Shown: positions 4,634-5,426 of the stretch, piece by piece | Numbering within the stretch: position 1 is the first letter of the stretch | Layout of the letters: each line of letters begins with the position of its first letter | Source: Candidatus Colimonas fimequi | GTDB lineage: Bacteria > Bacillota > Clostridia > Peptostreptococcales > Anaerovoracaceae | Length of the DNA stretch: 5,426 nucleotides | Assembly (NCBI GenBank): GCA_018065295.1 | Contig: JAGHTQ010000065.1 | Span: forward strand, 1 to 5,426 | Direction: 5' to 3' | The notes under the pieces: model-generated | What the model was told of the DNA's origin: nothing | What the model saw: the letters and a program-made list of their open reading frames with translations, nothing else | Databases searched by the model: none | Position numbers and translations under genes: made by a program

Positions 4634-5426
4634 ATGAAATTATCATTATCATGGATTAAAGATTTTGTAAACCTCCCAGAGGATACAGATCTGAAGCAGT
4701 TAGCATACGACCTGACAATGGACACTGTTGAGGTTGAAGATGTTGAATATATGGCTGAGCGTTTCGACAACATGGTTGTTGGTGTTATCAACAAGATCGA
4801 AGCACATCCAGACGCAGACAAGCTGAGAGTTTGCTACGTTGACCTTGGTGAGCTGGGCGAACAGAAGATCGTTTGCGGCGGTACTAACATTGCAGAAGGC
4901 ATGAAGGTTCTCGTTGCTTGCCCAGGCGCTGTTTGTAAATGGCATGGCGAAGGCGAACCAGTTGTTATCAAGAGCGGTAAGCTGCGTGGCGTTGAATCAT
5001 ACGGCATGATTTGTGGTTCAGACGAAGTTGGTCTTGGCGAACTGCTGCCAGCTGGCGATCACGAAATCACAGACCTCTCTGCATTCGACGCACCCGCAGG
5101 TACTCCAATTGCCAAGGCTCTTGACCTGGATGACGTAATTCTCGAAATCGACAACAAGTCAATGACTAACAGACCTGACCTTTGGGGTCACTATGGTATC
5201 GCTAGAGAAATCGCAGCACTTTATAATCTGCCACTGGCACCAATCGAGCCTTGGACTACAGATGTACAGTCAGATTTCAACGGAGATATCGACGATGCTG
5301 AGAGATGTCCTAGATATATCGGCGTACAGATGGAAGGCGTTAGCGTTAACCCTGCTCCATACCAGATGCAGAACAGAATCTGGAAGGTTGGCATGAGACC
5401 AATCAACGCACTGGTTGACATTACTA
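4634..5426 (+). CDS. pheT: Phenylalanine--tRNA ligase, beta subunit (5' part)
   Basis: The first 264 codons of a gene normally around 800 codons long, cut off by the right edge. The start ATG (4634) has AGGAGG at 4620-4625 and begins MKLSLSWIKDFVNLP, the usual PheT opening. Residues 44-155 form the EMAP/OB-fold tRNA-binding domain, with the signature HPDADKLRVC (58-67), then VCGGTNI and KLRGVESYGMICG. The B3/B4-type region then begins, with a segment reading MTNRPDLWGHYGIAREIAALY, where E. coli-type proteins have TPNRADCLS and then GIAREVAAL. The beta subunit contributes tRNA binding and, in its B3/B4 domain, editing of mischarged Tyr-tRNA-Phe. It is co-transcribed with pheS (17-bp gap) under T-box control. 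No frame disruption is visible within the window. Confidence 0.96.
   Translation, partial: MKLSLSWIKDFVNLPEDTDLKQLAYDLTMDTVEVEDVEYMAERFDNMVVGVINKIEAHPDADKLRVCYVDLGELGEQKIVCGGTNIAEGMKVLVACPGAVCKWHGEGEPVVIKSGKLRGVESYGMICGSDEVGLGELLPAGDHEITDLSAFDAPAGTPIAKALDLDDVILEIDNKSMTNRPDLWGHYGIAREIAALYNLPLAPIEPWTTDVQSDFNGDIDDAERCPRYIGVQMEGVSVNPAPYQMQNRIWKVGMRPINALVDIT

Overview
The window looks like chromosomal DNA from a low-to-moderate GC Gram-positive anaerobe, most likely a clostridial Firmicute. The pointers are strong AGGAGG-type ribosome binding sites, a T-box tRNA-sensing leader in front of pheST, a near-consensus Rex (NADH-sensing repressor) operator upstream of an iron-type alcohol dehydrogenase, and a frequent preference for GCA, CCA, ACA, TCA and AGA codons. 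The exact genus cannot be read from the sequence.

Layout, left to right. Positions 1-358 (minus strand) hold the 5' part of an exonuclease III gene. It has a one-base frameshift at its catalytic QETK motif and runs off the left edge. A divergent promoter region (about 359-510) separates it from a plus-strand XRE-type helix-turn-helix regulator with a nine-serine linker (511-921), closed by a strong hairpin terminator. A 400-bp regulatory stretch follows: a Rex-like operator, a consensus sigma-A promoter with its own inverted repeat, and a structured untranslated leader of about 185 nt. It precedes an Fe-dependent alcohol dehydrogenase (1393-2616), which ends in a terminator with almost the same stem as the first one. 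Next is a short, separately promoted VOC/glyoxalase I-like gene (2778-3140). The last block is the phenylalanyl-tRNA synthetase operon: a promoter embedded in nested inverted repeats, a complete T-box leader whose antiterminator and terminator can be drawn base by base, pheS (3579-4616), and the first 264 codons of pheT (4634 to the right edge).

Functionally this is a row of small independent transcription units: DNA repair, a small regulator, a fermentative NAD(P)H-consuming dehydrogenase that may be redox-controlled, a probable 2-oxoaldehyde detoxification enzyme, and a translation operon controlled by uncharged tRNA-Phe. No mobile element, CRISPR array, tRNA or rRNA gene was seen. The points most worth a second look are the Rex site plus unassigned structured leader of the dehydrogenase, the inverted repeats in the pheST promoter, the departure of PheS from the usual active-site motifs, and the frameshift in the exonuclease.
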